Source: Capitella teleta
Lineage: Eukaryota; Annelida; Polychaeta; Capitellidae
Assembly (NCBI GenBank): GCA_000328365.1
Contig: KB301771.1
Span: forward strand, 529,503 to 593,502
Direction: 5' to 3'
Length of the DNA: 64,000 nucleotides
Program-made: the position numbers and the translations under genes
Part shown: positions 23,685-35,450 of the stretch, piece after piece
How positions within the stretch are numbered: the first letter of the stretch is position 1
Layout of the letters: the number at the start of each line of letters is the position of its first letter
Notes under the pieces: generated by a model
The model's database searches: none
The model's input: the letters and a program-made list of their open reading frames with translations, nothing else
What the model was told of the DNA's origin: nothing

Positions 23685-25206
23685 TTAGCTGACATACTAC
23701 AGCAAGACCGAGGGGTCTCGCTGTTCGCTGAATGCATTTAAGCCCAGTTTGGGAATCACGATTACCAGAATTCTACGCTTGTAATGAGATTTATACAGGT
23801 ACCAGACACTGCAGAACCATGTTAGGTTGAGCTTGGTACTAAATTGCGTCCGAAACCAGTCTCATAAACTAACACACAGAAAAAAAGTGACATAACAGGT
23901 TTCTCCCCGTTGTCTGATTGTTGTGTCACATGACCTGCTGTCCACGTTATAAATAAACCAGAGCACTGCGCCTGCGTAGTGCAAAGTAAACATACACGCA
24001 TGCGCATACAATTTTCCTGCACTAAGCAGTTCAACCTGCGGTCTATCTTTCCTAAGGAAAGTTGTCTTGCAGTTGTGCGCGGGATTTGGACCAAGCCTTC
24101 GCAAAGAAATAGGTACACATTATGACACAATATTTTGTGCATCGTCAGTCAGTATATGAACAATTTTCATTTGAAAGTTGTGCGACAAGTTTGAGCGGGA
24201 AAGCGCAGTGCCGTGCGTAAGCGCTGAGTGACGTCACTCGCAAAATGGTGTTTGTGTACTTCTTCACAAAGTGATTTTTTTTTTGTGGGTTTTGATTAAT
24301 CATTTAAGTTTGACACGATGGCACAGGCTCATATTGCTTTTTCTTGGAGCATAAATTGCCGCCATAAATATACCATAACCATCTAACGTCTTGAGGGCTT
24401 AAACACAAGGATATGTATTATGTTGTATATATGTGTATATTTATCATGCAATCGGGTGAGTGTGGAGCCTCACAGTCGGTATACGGCAAGAGTAGTGGTT
24501 TACCGTCGGGCGAGGTACGCAGACCTCGCTCGATTTATGTGTGCAAACAGCTAAGTTAGTAAGTAAAAGTTAGCACAGATTATCGGGCGAGTTCTGTATA
24601 CCTCGCCCGACGGTAAACCGCTTCTTTTTGCATCTACTAGCTGTGAGGCTCTACACTCAGTCGATTGCATGATGAATATAGACATATTATCCGATAAATC
24701 CTTGTGTTTAAGCCCTCCAGACGTTAGATGGTATATTTATGCTCCAAGAAAAAACAATATGATTATGAGCCAGTACCATCATGTCAAACTTATATTAATT
24801 AAAACCCGCAACAAAAAATCACTTCATGAAGAAGTAAACAAACGGCACTTTGCAAGTGAAGTCACTCAGCGATTACAAACTGCGCTTGTTTACACTGCAC
24901 TGTAAACAAGCGCACATGCTTCACTTTCCCGCTCAAACTTCTCTCACGACTTTCAAATGAAAATAAATAAAATTGTTCATATACGGATTGGTGATGCACA
25001 AAATAATGCGTAATAATAATTTATACTTATTCCTTTGTGAAGACTCGGTATAAATCACGTGCGCAAGTGCAAGGAAAGATAGGCCGCAGGTTGAACTGCG
25101 TAGTGCGGGAAAATTGTATGCGCATGTGTGTATGTTTACTTCGCACTACGCAGGCGCAGGCGTTTACTTAGTAACTTAAAACTTAGTAAGTATGTCACTG
25201 TCAGCT
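23685..25206. mobile_element. Fold-back element: ~1.5-kb imperfect palindrome
   Basis: The left arm (about 23951-24533) is the reverse complement of the right arm (about 24582-25170), with a loop of about 50 bp. Matched blocks: GCGCCTGCGTAGTGC and GCACTACGCAGGCGC; GCAGTTCAACCTGCGG and CCGCAGGTTGAACTGC; GAACAATTTTCATTTGAAAG mirrored at about 24950-24985; GGCTTAAACACAAGGAT mirrored at about 24697; GGTTTACCGTCGGGCGAGGT and ACCTCGCCCGACGGTAAACC at the centre. Outer ends AGCTGACATACT (23688) and AGTATGTCACTGTCAGCT (25189) suggest the arms once ran further; the left arm has about 230 bp with no partner. No protein is encoded. Confidence 0.75.
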
Positions 25207-26632
25207 AAGTAAAAGTTAATTTTTGACCCTGGCAGTGGCAGGTAAGCGTTGTCGTCGGTGTGTGGTCGTATCCACTGATATTGTGAAGATCATAATATTC
25301 ATTGATAATGAAGTTTAAATCATGTATGCAATATTCAATGAACAACGACAAAAACCGCAATTTAACTTACAAAATCGAAAAAGGAGCCGTTTCCCTTCCA
25401 TATTTTTTTCCAACTCTGCAATCTACACACAAATCGATGACGCATACGAAAACAAAGAAGTATGGTAGGCCAACAAATCTATGAACGAGGCGCATGATGC
25501 TATTCTACTTTTGCAAAGCTGGTGTTTTTGGGCACCATTTTGAGTATTGTGGACTAAAAATGGCGCGTGAACCCAGTTCGCGATTCTGTTCAAAGATCCG
25601 AGGTTCCCGCTGCTACTGAATAGAAGTAATACCAGTATTTATCTGACCAGGGAACCAGTGAAGCACTTCTGTAGCTCGCCAAAGGTAGCTAAGCGACATA
25701 CACTCTAGCCAGTAAGCTGCTACAACCGCATCTGTGGTATATTATGAAGCATAAATATCGAACTGAACTTTTTCTTATACAAGATGGGACATCGGCCTAT
25801 CTCCCCATTCTAAAAAAAAATTGTAATAGTGTGTCCCTTAGCTGATCCACTTACAGTTTCGCATGATAATTATATGAAATAATCGTCTATCGAACAAAGA
25901 TTTCATACTATGATGTGAGTATATATGTGACCGCCACAACCAAATCAGTCTAAAGTCACACTGAACGTAAGAAAGATAAATGTATAAAACCGACCGAGGC
26001 AAAAATGTTACAATTTTCAGGTTTCAACGTATCCCGTTAAATCAACATCTTTACTTCAAAAAGCAGCAACTATCGTATGCATTTTTGAAATATATACTGG
26101 TTTAATTTCAATTTAATAAGACCCCCTGTTCCCCATCATGAATTATTTTAACAAGAAAAAGCGATAATTAGTGGTTGTTCTTAGAGCTTAGTATAGGTAC
26201 ATTCCATAAGCGAATTTTCAATAATAGGTATCACTGTGAAGGGCGTGAACAGAACGTTCAACTAATATTACAGTTTTTACAAGACTCTGTGTTTACAAGT
26301 GTAGCCAATGGCAACCATTTACAATGGGTCATAGTTCGGGTTATGATGTGAATTCAGAGACACCCTATTAAATACCATGGCAAAGCATGTGCGTGGTGGA
26401 AATTCTCAGAATTATTTAATTGCGTTTTCCCGCATATTGACACTGCAATGATTGCATGCTTCAAACGTGCATAACTTCTTAACTAGAAAAGGTGTTTTTT
26501 TTGCATCACGTATAAGGTATAATTAATTGGCAGCTCTTTGATAATTTACCCCTGATACCAAAAGGTCAGAATTTATATTTTGTGACTCTAGACTGTTTTC
26601 ATTGTGGAGGGTCACATATACAGTTTAATGTT
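25207..26632. other. Non-coding stretch, no gene recognised
   Basis: Contains a short copy of the TGACCAGGGAACCAGTGAA repeat (about 25646), also present near 4588. Otherwise no motif or gene seen. Confidence 0.4.
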
Positions 26633-26646
26633 TATTGTTTTATGGG

Positions 26647-26980
26647 GGCATCAAATAGCACAGTGGGTTAAACTGCTGTCTGCAATCTTATGCCGACCGT
26701 GGGGGTCGAGATCCCGGGTTCAAGACCCGATCAGGCCACGGGCGTTATGATTGTGAATTACAATTGTAATTCTTCGGTGACTCTGCAGTGTTGCCAAACT
26801 GCGTAACAAGGCCGAGCGCTGTGTACTACTGTCTATGGTGGTATGCAGGATAAAGAACTCTTGGGATTTATCAATAAGAGTAGGGGAAAACCCCGATCCT
26901 TTGCCTTCTGTTCTGGCGCCTGTATCACCCGAATTGGTTGGATTGAGTCGTAAAACCCCATCACTCACTCACACTCTCAC
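26647..26980 (+). mobile_element. tRNA-derived SINE, family 1, copy B, complete, with target duplication
   Basis: A-box-like TAGCACAGTGG at 26656-26666 and B box GGTTCAAGACC at 26717-26727 form an internal Pol III promoter. The body is shared with copies A and C. The tail ends in an ACTCACTCACAC simple repeat. The 334-bp copy is flanked by TATTGTTTTATGGG (26633-26646) and TATTGTCTTATGGG (26981-26994), a 14-bp target duplication with one difference. This defines the true ends of the family and implies a fairly recent insertion. Confidence 0.88.
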
Positions 26981-26994
26981 TATTGTCTTATGGG

Positions 26995-27654
26995 CTCAAA
27001 AATATTAAACTTTCCTTATTGATCCATGTGTCCTAAATGACTACTCGATGAATTCATGAAAAGAAAAAAAATTTAAGAAAGTTTTGATCAGATGAACAAA
27101 AATAGAGATGAGCATAGACAGTTGTCTATTTTGGATATCTCATAAAATCATGCATGGGAATGAATCAAACAATAGTTACTCTTTTATTCTCGAGTTGTTT
27201 GCCACCTTTCCTTTTTCAGTGCCTAGTCTAAGCTCAATAGAAAAAGCTCAAATAGGGCACGCGATAGAAATGATGCAGGCTGTCATTCCTATGCAACAGG
27301 TTGGACGCCTTTTAACTGTACCAAGGCTACATTGCTCACCCTTTGTCAATGCTTCACCACCATAAGGACAGTAGAAGATCAATCCAGGTCTGGCAAACTA
27401 CCCGGAGAAAGGATAATGATAAGAAGTTGGAGAAGAAAAGGTCGTTATCACTTTAGTAGTCATGTTTTATAAAGCTACTCTAACACTTCTCCATGGATGA
27501 ACAATAGTAAGCCAGGCAGTAGAGATGAGAGCTATCTTAGCCATTGCCCATGGCTGGCTAATTGCTTTTCGTGACTGACCTGAACTTTTTGCAGTGGCCA
27601 GCCATGTTATGACAGTGGCGAGGTGGCTTGAGAGTCAAGATTTGTAGGACTCCT
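26995..27654. other. Non-coding stretch, no gene recognised
   Basis: Short open frames only (for example 27108-27365). No domain or splice structure recognised. Confidence 0.4.
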
Positions 27655-27787
27655 AGCAGAACAATGGCCAAAACACTGGTGTCATGTCAGCTGTACACCC
27701 TATCTACAAACAAAACGACTCCACCTCTTTCACTAACTACAGGCCAATCTCACTCATAGATCATAGGTGTACTGTCAAAGGCAATAG
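27655..27787 (+). mobile_element. LINE reverse transcriptase fragment
   Basis: One frame reads NTGVMSAVHPIYKQ then STSFTNYRPISLI, matching the conserved non-LTR reverse transcriptase block (vIPIyKkgd...nYRPISLl). The fragment stops at the left LTR of the Ty3/gypsy fossil. No continuation was recognised beyond the right LTR. Confidence 0.7.
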
Positions 27788-29790
27788 TGATAAACTGGTT
27801 CATTTAGTGTGTTATGATTACACAGAGATTACGTCATGATTTTTGACTATCCATGCTGTAGGACATAATACAATTTCCGTTATGATCAAAGTCTCTGTTG
27901 TGTTTTAATCAAATATCTGAATTCATGACAACATTTTTAGCGACTAGGTAAACGTGATTGTGACAATGGAATCAGCAATGAAGACACTTTAAAACCTGAA
28001 ATTCTCAGGCAATGTTGCGGAGAATTGAAATGGGTTTGTCTTGGAATTTGACTGTTATATTTATTGTTTACCAGACTCAACTAGTGCAGCACAAAAGGAC
28101 ATGCTGCTTCTGAAATTGTCAGGGCATGAAGCTATCTTGAGAGAAAGATCATTCAGATACAATTGCAGGAAAGCAGCAGTTCCCACATCTGGTGATGTGT
28201 TGGCAGTGCCTACACCCCTTCATTAGGAACTGCTCTGTTGTTTCTTTCCTCTTTATAGGATCCTGGATAACAAGACTGTGTTGAAGTGGGGCGAGTGAGT
28301 GATTGGGGTTTTACGGCTCCACCCAACCCATTCGGGTGATATGGGCGCCAGTGTTGAAGTGGAGCAAATTGCAGAACAAGGCATTTCTATTAACAAAATA
28401 TTTTATAAGTTCTGCATATTACAATGGCACAAAGATACTGGTGGTGAACTGTGATGCATCTCCGTACAGCATAAGTGCTGTCCTGGGTCATGTGATGCCT
28501 GAGGGAACCAAGAGCCAGTCGCTTCTACTTCCTGTGCTCTGTCCAGTGCAGAGAAAATTTATGCTGAGAAAGAAGCTCTGGCGGTATTAGATAGATATAT
28601 TTATTCATGAATGGAGCACATTCAAAGGACTTCCCCATAGGCCATGGGGCCTGTCAACCAGAGCCGGGTCAGCCCTAAAGCATTACAATAATTGCATAAT
28701 AAGAAATAAGAAGAAAAAAAGAAGACAAAAGAAAAACAAACTGAACGAGAAAACAAAACTATTATGATAGCGATTGTGATAGTTTTTGTTTTTTTCATTT
28801 GGAAATTTGGATCTTCTGGAATGGATACTCAGAAGGTATCACAAACTGTGCCAGCAAGCATAAAAAACTATGGCTCGTGTGCCAATGCAACCATGGTCAT
28901 ATCCAAAGCGGCCATGGGAGCGTCTCCACATGGATTATTTTGGACCATTCATATGGTCTATGTTTCTCATCATTGTGGATGCCTATAGCAATTGGATGGA
29001 TGTATTCAAGATGTAATACCAGTGCACCAACAATCAACAGGCTACAGCATTCATTTGCAATCCATGGGTTAACGTTAATGGTGGTAACTGATAATGGGCC
29101 GTAGTGGTTGAGCAAGGAAATGAAAATGTGGTTTCGGAACAACGGAATCAAACACAGCACCTCTCCAGCATACCATGCGGTGTCCAATGATCTGGCAGAG
29201 TGAGAAGTTCAAACGTGCAAGCGTGCACTTGTTAAGCTGAACAAAATATTGGAGGCTTGAAAACTAGGAAGTGCAGGTAGATCTGTCGGCAGGGCACGTG
29301 GAACGATGACATTTGGATGACATGAAGATTTGACAAAACAATCAAGAAGAAGCTGACGTCCGTGTGGATCCAGAACCTGCTGAGGTGACAGTTGAGGTGC
29401 CAACTGAGGTGCCAGCTGAGGTACCAACTGAGGTGCAAGCTGAGGCAGACAAACCATCTGATGTTGCTAATTTGCCGTACTCATATCTGGAACTTTTCAG
29501 TTCATCACATCCAAAAAAACTTGTTGAGCATCTGGACTTAAATTATAGTGTTGATACGGTGTTGAGTGTTGACTTGTGTTGTTTCACACAAAGCCTGTGT
29601 GTTCAAGTGTTTTTGTTTTTAGAATGAACATTAAATTAAAGAAAGGAGAAGTTATGATAAACTGGTTCATTTAGTTTTTATTATGCAGAGATTACATTAT
29701 GATTTTTTACACGTGAGGACGTAATGCAATTTTCGTTATGATCTTGAAAGTATGTTGTGTTAATATCAAATATCTGAATTCGTAACAACA
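27788..29790 (+). mobile_element. Ty3/gypsy LTR retrotransposon fossil with both LTRs
   Basis: Direct repeats of about 146 bp (27788-27933) and 136 bp (29655-29790), each starting TGATAAACTGGTTCATTTAG and ending in CAACA, are the LTRs. Between them are an RNase H block (NCDASPYSISAVLGHVMPEG, about 28450-28600) and integrase core blocks (about 28910-29100: WERLHMDYFGPF, IHGLTLMVVTDNGP). A tandem repeat coding EVPTEVPAEVPTEV lies near the end (about 29385-29445). The internal region is far shorter than a full element and is broken in several places. A SINE fragment and an unrelated A-rich insert (about 28590-28760) interrupt it. The LTRs have diverged visibly, so it is old. Confidence 0.82.
28290..28350 (-). 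mobile_element. 61-bp truncated SINE (family 1) with a perfect 12-bp target duplication
   Basis: The 61 bp match the 3' end of family 1 SINEs (GTTTTACGGCTCCACCCAAC, CATTCGGGTGAT, GGGCGCCAG) in minus orientation. They are flanked by identical GTGTTGAAGTGG at 28278-28289 and 28351-28362. This is a complete target-primed insertion event in which only the last ~60 bp were copied. It lies inside the gypsy fossil and is therefore younger than it. Confidence 0.85.
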
Positions 29791-30307
29791 ATTGTACAAA
29801 AAAATACAAATTGCACACCACCTCACAAAAACTAATTCAAAAATGGTACTGAATGGTCAATATGCAGACCCTTGAGCTGTTAGGAAACCATACCAGCTGG
29901 TTGTTAAATATGGTGGCTGGCTAGCAGCTAGATGACTGTATATTCGGCTGGCTAGCTGCTGTACAAGTTAGTTGCTGGCTGAGTAACTTACAGTGGCTTT
30001 AAACCATTTAACTAGAAATTATCAGCCAGAAAAAAAATCACAGTGAGTCAGCTGACTGACTACCCAACCAAAAGATACCTCAGTCAGCCAAAAATCAATT
30101 GTCTGGCTGGCTTTGGGCCCTAGTTTAACCCCCTGAACAGCTGAATAACGATTGATATAGATGTATGTGCCTGACCAAAAAGACGTCTGAATTGCAATCA
30201 ATGAACATTTTTTTATTATTAAACATGATAAAGGCCAGTTTTTAAATGAGATCTTAGGTATATAAGGAAGATATATATATTCTATCGAGTTTTTCAATAA
30301 GAACATA
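29791..30307. other. Non-coding; GGCTGGCT/CAGCCAGC-rich repeat-like stretch
   Basis: Between 29880 and 30120 the motifs GGCTGGCTAGCAGCTAG and AGTCAGCCAAAAATC occur in both orientations, hinting at a decayed inverted-repeat element. No gene recognised. Confidence 0.35.
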
Positions 30308-31235
30308 CAGTAAAACCTCGATGTGTCGAAGTTTGTGGGGTTAGCTCAATTACTTCGACTTAGGGATACTTCGACGAAGGGATCGAGGCCGTTATGATAT
30401 GACCGTTTCAATTTCAAATCGTGTCCCAACGTTTTGATTGACGATATGCGCTATGCACTTATAAACCGCGAGAGGCTATGATTTTGTGATTGAAACAGTA
30501 ATTAACAAATATTAATAAAACAGTAATGCCAAAAGATGAAATTATCTTGGAAGTCTTGGGGAAAAAAAATTTCACAGAAGGTTGTTTATGTAGCTCTAAA
30601 GCTCTCAAGTGTCTTCACGTCGAGCTTGCGTTTTGTAACTGATGATCTAATGATGCTGAAGACAGTTGGTCACTAGATTTTTACTGTTTCTCGCAAAAAC
30701 ATTCTAAACAAACATCTTTGATATTATTGTTGCGTGCTTTGACATTAAAGCTGCCAGAAAGTTCATAACAGATCTAAGGCTGGATTTCTTTAATTAACTC
30801 TAGCTTTGAATGTGAGCTGTCTTTAAAGATCATCACAAGCACACCAACAACAATTTAATGCCTTAGTTGAAATCCACGGTCCGTTGATCTTTGGAGTCAG
30901 CCTCGCTTTGGTCGCAGCTTAAACAGAGGAGAGATAAAGGCTGCCGACTGCTTTGTGGGCCAGGGATGTTTTGATGCTTTGTAAGCAACTGTGCCTAACT
31001 CTCTTTGAAGTAACCAAACTGAGAATTATGTTTATAGAATTTTTCGACTTCGAGCTATAGATCGAAAATATGTCTCGGGGACACAGAAAACACTTCGACA
31101 CAGGGATAAATTCAAGAATGAGACGTTCGAGGGACAGGTGTTAATGCTAATTGTAAAGTATAGGAGAATCGTCGGGACTTCGAAAAAACTTCGACACAGG
31201 GGGACATTCGAGGGACGGGTGTTCAACACATAATA
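30308..31235. mobile_element. Pogo/Tigger-like (Tc1-mariner) remnant
   Basis: Starts with TA followed by CAGTAAAACCTCGATGTGTC, a terminus typical of Tigger/pogo elements, with ACTTCGAC repeats behind it (about 30350-30375). The right part (31036-31215) has inverted partners (ACTTCGACACAGGG twice, each followed by TTCGAGGGAC). No transposase frame is recognisable and the exact right end is not visible. Confidence 0.55.
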
Positions 31236-31361
31236 ATAAAATAATAATAAAATAATAATAATAATGAAAGGTTCATCTTTAAAGAGGCCTTTTCCATATT
31301 TTCGATTTTTTGGGTGGCTATTATGAACAGAACTAAAGTCAAATCTAATGTTGAAGTACAT

Positions 31362-31720
31362 TTCATTTTCATTTTCATTTATTACATTTAAAACGCATTT
31401 TCAGCAATATCAAAGAACATTCAAATGCGCTGTACAAACAGAGGTAAAAAGGAAAATCATTAAATACTAGAAAATGCAATGTTAAAATAGTAAGTCTTAA
31501 GTTGGGTTTTAAAAGCATCAAGCGATTGCTGGTACTGTAGGTTGGAAGGTAATCGGTTCCAAAGGATGGGTGCTTGATGGGCGAATGTTCGGTAGCCATT
31601 GATAGAAAATACATAAGTAATCCAGTTTACAAGAAGCTCCGCATTCCCGATGAAGGTGTAAATCACGGTAAACGACGGAGTCACTGGTCAGCGCAACCGA
31701 AAGGTGCTGCTGATTCACTC
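31362..31720 (-). mobile_element. 3' end of a CR1-like LINE
   Basis: The minus-strand frame ends with GYRTFAHQAPILWNRLPSNL then QQSLDAFKTQLKTYYF, the C-terminal signature following the reverse transcriptase in CR1/Jockey-like LINEs (R.F...aP.lWN.LP..lr...sl..FK..lK). It is followed by a short 3' tail of AAATGAAAATG repeats (31362-31385). A second copy of only this tail is at 39948-40026. Confidence 0.72.
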
Positions 31721-32772
31721 AATGTCTCTTATCTGGGCAAATTTGGTGTCAATGCTCGTTTATTTTGTCTGATGTAGTGAGCTTATGAACTAAATGTGAA
31801 ATAATAATAAATACAAAAGAGAAGAAACAAATGATTTTTTTCTGGAAAAGTCTTGCATGTTTTTTTTCTGTTCTTGGGTGGTTATACTTGTAAGAGACAC
31901 AACTTCAGCACTTCAGACGTCTTAATTCCAGAGAATGATGATGTCCACCATGCCAGTGTGAGACTATCAAAGCTGTGAGAGATCCGAGGGAATAGTCCAA
32001 ATATACCATAATAATTGATGCAAAGAGCATGCACGCAGGGCAGTAAATGACAGTCAGCAGGTCAGTTCCGAATAAAATTCGTAGTTTAAGTAAGCAATGG
32101 AGCCATGAGAGGAAATTAACAATCATACACGAGTCTAGCGACTTCATTAGCTCAAGAGTTTATAGTTCACTCCAACTTTGCTTGCTGACAACCCTGAAAG
32201 AGACGCTGTGTGTTACTGCTTTGCCAGCAAAGAAACAAACATGTCGGGGCAAAACAACCAATGATTGGTCAAATAAGGCAGAATAAGATGTTTCAAAATG
32301 ATCCATCTTCCAAGATAACCCCAATGGATAAATGCTATTAGGTGAAATAGCCATGTTCAGTGTGTTGCAGGAAGTCATTTACCTTGATTGATTTAATGCA
32401 ACTAATGTAATATCATACTACATGTAGGTCAAAGTTTACATTAGAGGCAGAAAGTGCTCTATGTAGGACGAATTAGTATTCTTAATGTCTAAAATATATG
32501 TACAGTAAAACTTGTCTATAATTATTGCTTTGGGATCGATTTCAAACGGTTGCTTTAGACAGGTGATCGCTGAATACAGGGTTCATCTTGAGCCAGCTCA
32601 CAGTGGTGACTTATGATAATGAACAATGGAAAAAGTCCTAACGCTTCCACATACATGTATACTAGTACATGTGTATGTACAAATGTATTACATATAAAAC
32701 GATGAACATGTAAAGCATTTTGCAGGAATGTACACAATTGTACACTATTACATACAGGGTATATCAATAATA
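31721..32772. other. Non-coding; short pogo-like fragment inside
   Basis: 32505-32585 starts TACAGTAAAACTTGTCTATA and contains CAGGTGATCGCTGAATACAG, a second Tigger/pogo-like terminal fragment. TA/CATG microsatellite-like sequence follows at 32650-32700. No gene recognised. Confidence 0.4.
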
Positions 32773-32780
32773 GAATGAGT

Positions 32781-35450
32781 CAAGGCCACCTGTACTGAGG
32801 GTCACTTCCCCAGCTGAGTGACATCACAGCAGAAGGCCTAAGCGCGCTGACTTGGTGCCTCTTTGAGACAGCACAAGTCTTGTGTACTAAGCGTGTTCTC
32901 TTAAAATCACTTATAATTCGCGTTTTTCCCATGTTGACAATTTTAAAAGTGGTTCCAGCGGATTACACAGTGTTCAGTGATTATGCCGAACAAGTGTTGT
33001 GTAACTGGTTGCAAAAAAAACTATGCCATCGGTCCAAAAGTGTCCTGCTTCTTTTTTCCCTCTGACAAAAGTGAGAAGAAAAAATGGCTACGGGCTGTCC
33101 TGAGGAGCGATTTAAAGGTCACGCAGAACACTTGGGTAGGTACCTAGTATTAATAGTAATGTAGAATAGTTAATATATTAGTTGATTATGATATTATTGT
33201 TAGTAAATATTACGTTTAGTTGGTTATTTATACTGATCCATGTAATAAATATCATGCTTAGTAGGTTATACCATTGTGAGAAAAATTTTGAACACTCGAG
33301 GTTTGATTATAATACTAGTACATCTTTCAGGTCTGTGAACTCCTTTTTCTGGACTCTGACTTGCAGAGGGAGACAACCGCCACTGACACCAAAACTGGCA
33401 TAACCACCACTGCCCCACTGGAGCGACCTCGACTGGTCAAGGATGCTGTTCCCTCTCAGTTCCCCAATCTCCCATTCTACTTCTTCTTGGAGACAACATC
33501 TCATAGACCCAGTCCTGATGATCGTGCTTCAGCCATGGAGAACGAACAGCTGGTACGTGCACTGGAGGAGAGTCGGGAATCATATGCTACTGAACGCAAG
33601 CTGATGTCTGCTCATCTTTGATGGACCTGCAGAGCAAGCTGCACCCCATTCTCCCATGGAGTTCATCTCATCACCAAACCCACATCGTCATCTACCAGAT
33701 TAAATCATTCCAAAGTTCTTCATTAAAGTCATGTGCCATTCATATCACCCAAGACATGCAAATGGTGGCTTACCTTCATGGAATATCGCTTTCTCATGTT
33801 GGCAACATTCATGCGATGCTTCTAGGCCTTTTTTTATATTTTTGATGCTGTTTACATATTTAAATCAGTTAGAAATAATTGGCTGAATCTCAAGAATATT
33901 GGAAAGTCTATGTTTATCCCCCTTTTATGTTTGATGATACTGTTAGTGCTTATGCACATGAAAGGCCAAGAATAACTCTCCTTGAGAGTCTTTGTGCTCT
34001 GTATAATGCTGAAGATTCTAAATTAGTTAAGTTTGTTTACACTTTGTCTGCAAAAGTTTTGAATCCTTCAAGTTTGGAGCATCAAAAAGTTTTGTTAGTC
34101 ACCAAGCTGTTTAATCCGTATGTGTTTCAAGCTTTGCTAACTCTAGGTTTGGAGCACAACATTCCACACTTTGACGATTGTAGTGTTTTCATTATCATCA
34201 TGACTAGTTGGTGGCAAATTGTCAATGTCAAGAGCCCATGGAAAGAACAGAGTTTGAATAGCGACTATGAAAAGCCATTGGCTGCTTCTGATTGTCTTTC
34301 TTGTAGATTTTTAATGCATTTTATTGACTGGCTTGGTCAATGGAATGCCATGAATTCCAATGGAAAACTAACCCGAGAGACTCATTCGGTTATCTCACAA
34401 ACTACAAGTGGCCTCCTTAAAATTGCCAACTATTGCTTTGCAAATTTCAATGCTAGATTTGTTTTACTTGGCAAATTTCAAACAGATTCTTTGGAGGCGC
34501 GATTTGGCCAGTACAGGCAGCTTGTAGGTGGGCAGTACCATGTTTCTTTTCACCAAATATTTGAATGTGAGAAAAAAAATTATTGTCTGTCTTGCAATTG
34601 AAAATTAAGAACGATTCTGTCACCCTCTCTGATTAATCAATAAATCAATAAATTGGTCAGAATATTCAAATTGTAATCAGGGTTCTCTCTTTGATATTGA
34701 TTCACTTGTTGGTGATGATTTTTGGCAGAGTCAAGATGGGTTACCTGTGCTTGTATATTTGGCTGGATATTGTGTTTACTCAATTTATAGGAAACTGAAA
34801 TGGGAAAGCTGTAAGGAAGGTTTGACATGTGCTGATGGCGATTCGGCTAATTTGCGCAACTCATACATAGAAGGAATCTCCCGAGGGGGGCTTCTCTATC
34901 TCCTTGAAGATGATGTCAGAATTGTGCAAGTTAATTACATTGTCAACACCAAATTGTGCTCCTTTCAATGTGCCACTAATCAGAGAGCCTGCACAGTTAG
35001 AACTAGTCTGGACATTTTGTTTGACTCTGACAGTCTTGCATTTGAAAACACCTGCAATGAACATTCCTGTTTAGAATGAGCTAAACTCATTCTTTGGGCT
35101 TCTGCCAATGCCATGTTAAACAATTTCTGCTACATGAAGAATGATTCATTGGAGGGAATAAAAAGAAGGAAAATTCAAACTTTGTTGTGAAAGTTCAAAA
35201 TTATGGAATGCGTGCTTATATGGTTAATAAATACTTTTTTTTATATGTTTTATATTATCTTGAAATCCTTGTCTTTTGTTTCCTAGATATCTATACTTGT
35301 TTGATCAACTGCTCAATCAATTTGTTACGATACAAGTTCTAGTAGCTCAGCTGAGAACAGCCGCTGAGGCTCGTAGCATTACGGCCTCCTGCCAGTGACG
35401 TCACTTGCATAACTCCGCCCGCTGATGCGGCCTTCTATCTGGGTGGCCTT
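32781..35450 (+). mobile_element. P element (THAP transposase family), internally deleted, with target duplications
   Basis: Flanked by the identical octamer GAATGAGT at 32773-32780 and 35451-35458, the duplication size of P elements. The ends are inverted: CAAGGCCACC on the left and GGTGGCCTTG on the right (the last G is shared with the duplication). An inner inverted pair is GTGACATCACAGCAGAAGGC and the reverse complement of GCCTCCTGCCAGTGACGTCA. Transposase-like coding segments fill the interior. The left, right and coding parts are consistent with one 2.67-kb insertion. Confidence 0.87.
32983..35079 (+). pseudogene. P-element transposase remnant (THAP9-like)
   Basis: Exon 32983-33135 starts MPNKCCVTGCKKNY and carries a THAP DNA-binding module to TQNTW. 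A GT-AG intron joins it to 33331, where VCELLFLDSDL follows; the expected zinc-ligand His is Leu. The AVPTIF-type box is present (DAVPSQFPNLP), then a short coiled coil ending at 33621. 33879-34601 matches the downstream transposase region, ending LLGKFQTDSLEARFGQYRQL. 34747-35079 gives the tail (YLAGYCVYSIYRKLKW, YIEGISRGGLLY). The first half of the RNase H-like catalytic domain is not found, and the frame changes between segments, so this copy cannot encode a working enzyme. Confidence 0.8.

Noticed and set aside
29380-29450. Possible CRISPR-like or minisatellite array
   Set aside because: Short units without spacers that encode EVPTEVPAEVPTEV inside the gypsy fossil; a coding repeat, not a CRISPR array. 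None is expected in an animal nuclear genome.
33618-33845. Frame between the P-element coiled coil and the downstream transposase segment
   Set aside because: Composition and frame do not continue either neighbour, so it is treated as rearranged element sequence rather than a gene.
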